A stretch of 64,000 nucleotides of DNA, taken from Bacteroidia bacterium. Its GTDB lineage: Bacteria > Bacteroidota > Bacteroidia > Chitinophagales > Chitinophagaceae. A model generated the notes under the pieces. It was not told the DNA's origin. It worked only from the letters and a program-made list of their open reading frames with translations, and did not search any database. The DNA lies in the NCBI GenBank assembly GCA_030429205.1, contig JAUICZ010000004.1:124001-188000 (forward strand), in the 5' to 3' direction. The position numbers and the translations under genes were made by a program. Shown piece by piece: positions 62,527-64,000 of this stretch (its first letter is position 1; each line of letters opens with the position of its first letter).

Positions 62527-64000
62527 TTATTCTGCGCTAACACTACCTTTTGCTTTAGCAACTACTTCTTCTTCAACATTCTTAGGTGCCGGAGCATAAT
62601 GGCTGAATTCCATTACAGAAGATGCACGACCAGAAGATAATGAACGTAGTTGTGTTACGTAACCGAACATTTCACTCAAAGGAACTTTTGCTTTGATTAC
62701 TTGTGCATTGTTACGAGTATCCATACCCTCTAGCATTGCACGACGACGGTTCAAGTCACCTGTTACGTCACCCATGTATTGCTCTGGAGTAATCACCTCT
62801 ACCTTCATGATTGGCTCAAGAATTTGAGGTTTAGTTTTCTTACCCGCCTCACGGAATGCACTTCTTGCACACTGCTCAAACGCTACCGCATCAGAATCGA
62901 CGTTGTGGAAAGAACCATCATACAAACGAACTCTTAAGTTATCAAGCGGATATCCTGCAAGAACACCTGCATTCATTGATTGCTCAAAACCTTTTTGAAC
63001 TGCAGGAATGAATTCTTTAGGGATCTTACCACCTACGATATCGTTAATAAACTGGAATCTGCCGTTTGCCTCTTCTTTCAAGAAGTCCTCATCAGCAGGT
63101 CCCATTTCTACTTGAATATCTGCGAACTTACCCTTACCACCTGTTTGTTTCTTATAGATCTCACGGTGCTCGATCTGCATAGTCATTGCTTCTTTATAAG
63201 CAACCTGAGGAGCACCCTGGTTAATTTCTACTTTAAACTCACGCTTCATACGATCTAGGATGATATCCAAGTGCAACTCACCCATACCTTGCAGGATGGT
63301 TTGTCCTGTTTCTTCATCTGTATTTACACGTAGTGTTGGATCTTCTTCAACAAGCTTGGCAATAGCCATACCCATCTTCTCGATATCTGCTTTTGTCTTA
63401 GGCTCAATCGCGATCGCGATTACCGGATCAGGTATGAACATGTTCTCAAGGATGATCTTGTTATCCTCATCACAAAGAGTATCACCTGTTTTAATATCCT
63501 TGAAACCTACAGCTGCACCAATATCACCCGCTTCGATCTTGTCGATAGGGTTTTGCTTGTTTGCGTGCATCTGCATGATACGGCTAATACGCTCTTTACG
63601 TCCGCTACGCATATTGAATGTGTAAGAACCGGCATCTAAAGAACCACTGTAACAACGGAAGAATGCCAAACGACCTACAAACGGATCAGTCATGATCTTA
63701 AATGCAAGTGCAGAGAAAGGCTCTTTAGCATCAGGCTTACGAGTTAATGGCTCTCCTTGCTCATCTGTACCGTTGATCGCTTCGATATCAACCGGAGCAG
63801 GTAGATAACGAATAACTGCATCTAATGCTGTTTGTACACCTTTATTCTTATATGCAGAACCACAAAGCATAGGAATAATGCTTAGGTCGATTGTTGCCTT
63901 ACGAATTGCCTCGTGAATTTCTTGCTCAGTAATTGTATCCGGATCATCGAAGAATTTCTCCATCAAATCATCATCATACTCAGCTACAGCCTCTACAAGC
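62527..64000 (-). CDS. fusA: Elongation factor G, partial (N-terminus beyond window)
   Basis: GTPase that drives ribosomal translocation and, with ribosome recycling factor, ribosome splitting. The frame is open to the right edge, giving 491 C-terminal residues of a protein of about 700. The first visible residues, [17 protein letters not shown], belong to the end of the G domain; the internal ATG at 63963 is not the start. Domains II to V follow (e.g. [82 protein letters not shown]). The G1-G4 nucleotide-binding motifs lie outside the window, so intactness cannot be checked. It ends in a clear terminator. Confidence 0.96.
   Translation of the reverse strand, partial: LVEAVAEYDDDLMEKFFDDPDTITEQEIHEAIRKATIDLSIIPMLCGSAYKNKGVQTALDAVIRYLPAPVDIEAINGTDEQGEPLTRKPDAKEPFSALAFKIMTDPFVGRLAFFRCYSGSLDAGSYTFNMRSGRKERISRIMQMHANKQNPIDKIEAGDIGAAVGFKDIKTGDTLCDEDNKIILENMFIPDPVIAIAIEPKTKADIEKMGMAIAKLVEEDPTLRVNTDEETGQTILQGMGELHLDIILDRMKREFKVEINQGAPQVAYKEAMTMQIEHREIYKKQTGGKGKFADIQVEMGPADEDFLKEEANGRFQFINDIVGGKIPKEFIPAVQKGFEQSMNAGVLAGYPLDNLRVRLYDGSFHNVDSDAVAFEQCARSAFREAGKKTKPQILEPIMKVEVITPEQYMGDVTGDLNRRRAMLEGMDTRNNAQVIKAKVPLSEMFGYVTQLRSLSSGRASSVMEFSHYAPAPKNVEEEVVAKAKGSVSAE

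Overview
The window reads as chromosomal DNA of a free-living Bacteroidota bacterium, most like the Chitinophagia/Sphingobacteriia. This rests on five secreted proteins with type IX secretion (T9SS) sorting domains, a PorP/SprF-family protein, a TonB-dependent receptor with a carboxypeptidase-regulatory-like N-terminus, the gene order uppS-bamA-ompH-ompH, AT-rich sequence without obvious Shine-Dalgarno sites, and many copies of the Bacteroidota promoter element TANNTTTG just ahead of start codons. No rRNA, tRNA, CRISPR array, insertion sequence or prophage was seen. Coding density is high; the only gene-free stretch above 300 bases is 8659-9001.

Layout. 1-1957: a two-component pair (response regulator cut by the left edge, plus its histidine kinase). 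2019-4449: rpsA divergent from a cold-shock gene. 4499-8736: a giant Ig-repeat T9SS cargo. 8946-15521: an unknown lipoprotein, aspS, an AsmA-like protein and a prolyl oligopeptidase. 15658-26112: a TamB-like protein, then a glycosyltransferase neighbourhood (three GT4, one GT2) with ribBA inside it. 26115-31505: ftsE and the envelope operon uppS-bamA-ompH-ompH. 31672-36518: upp, a PorP/SprF protein, a 3-methyladenine DNA glycosylase, an RsmI-family methylase, a small membrane protein and a processive GT2. 36604-42527: a long acyl-CoA dehydrogenase, a HerA/YjgR-type ATPase, an A-type Fe-S carrier operon and frr. 42550-49818: a SprB-repeat cargo, then the operon lpxK-rnr-polyprenyl synthase. 49965-54715: tandem paralogous T9SS type B cargos. 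54733-62457: purM, an accessory envelope locus and a YGG-repeat T9SS cargo. 62478-64000: fusA, cut by the right edge.

How the genes work together. Much of the window serves the envelope: lipid carrier synthesis (uppS, polyprenyl synthase), lipid A (lpxK), outer-membrane assembly (bamA, ompH, TamB-like), polysaccharide synthesis (five glycosyltransferases) and surface or secreted T9SS proteins. Housekeeping genes (rpsA, aspS, frr, fusA, rnr, purM, upp, ribBA) lie between them.

The least ordinary region is 55921-60552. A gene pair for an outer-membrane-like protein and a small Cys-rich lipoprotein sits behind a very good sigma-54-type promoter. Beside it, a Crp/Fnr-family regulator gene is followed by two perfect TTGAT-N4-ATCAA palindromes in front of a TonB-dependent receptor gene, and the regulator carries the E-x-x-S-R residues expected to read such sites. 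A second Cys-rich lipoprotein, related to the first, closes the region. This is my best candidate for an undescribed regulated uptake or envelope-response module.
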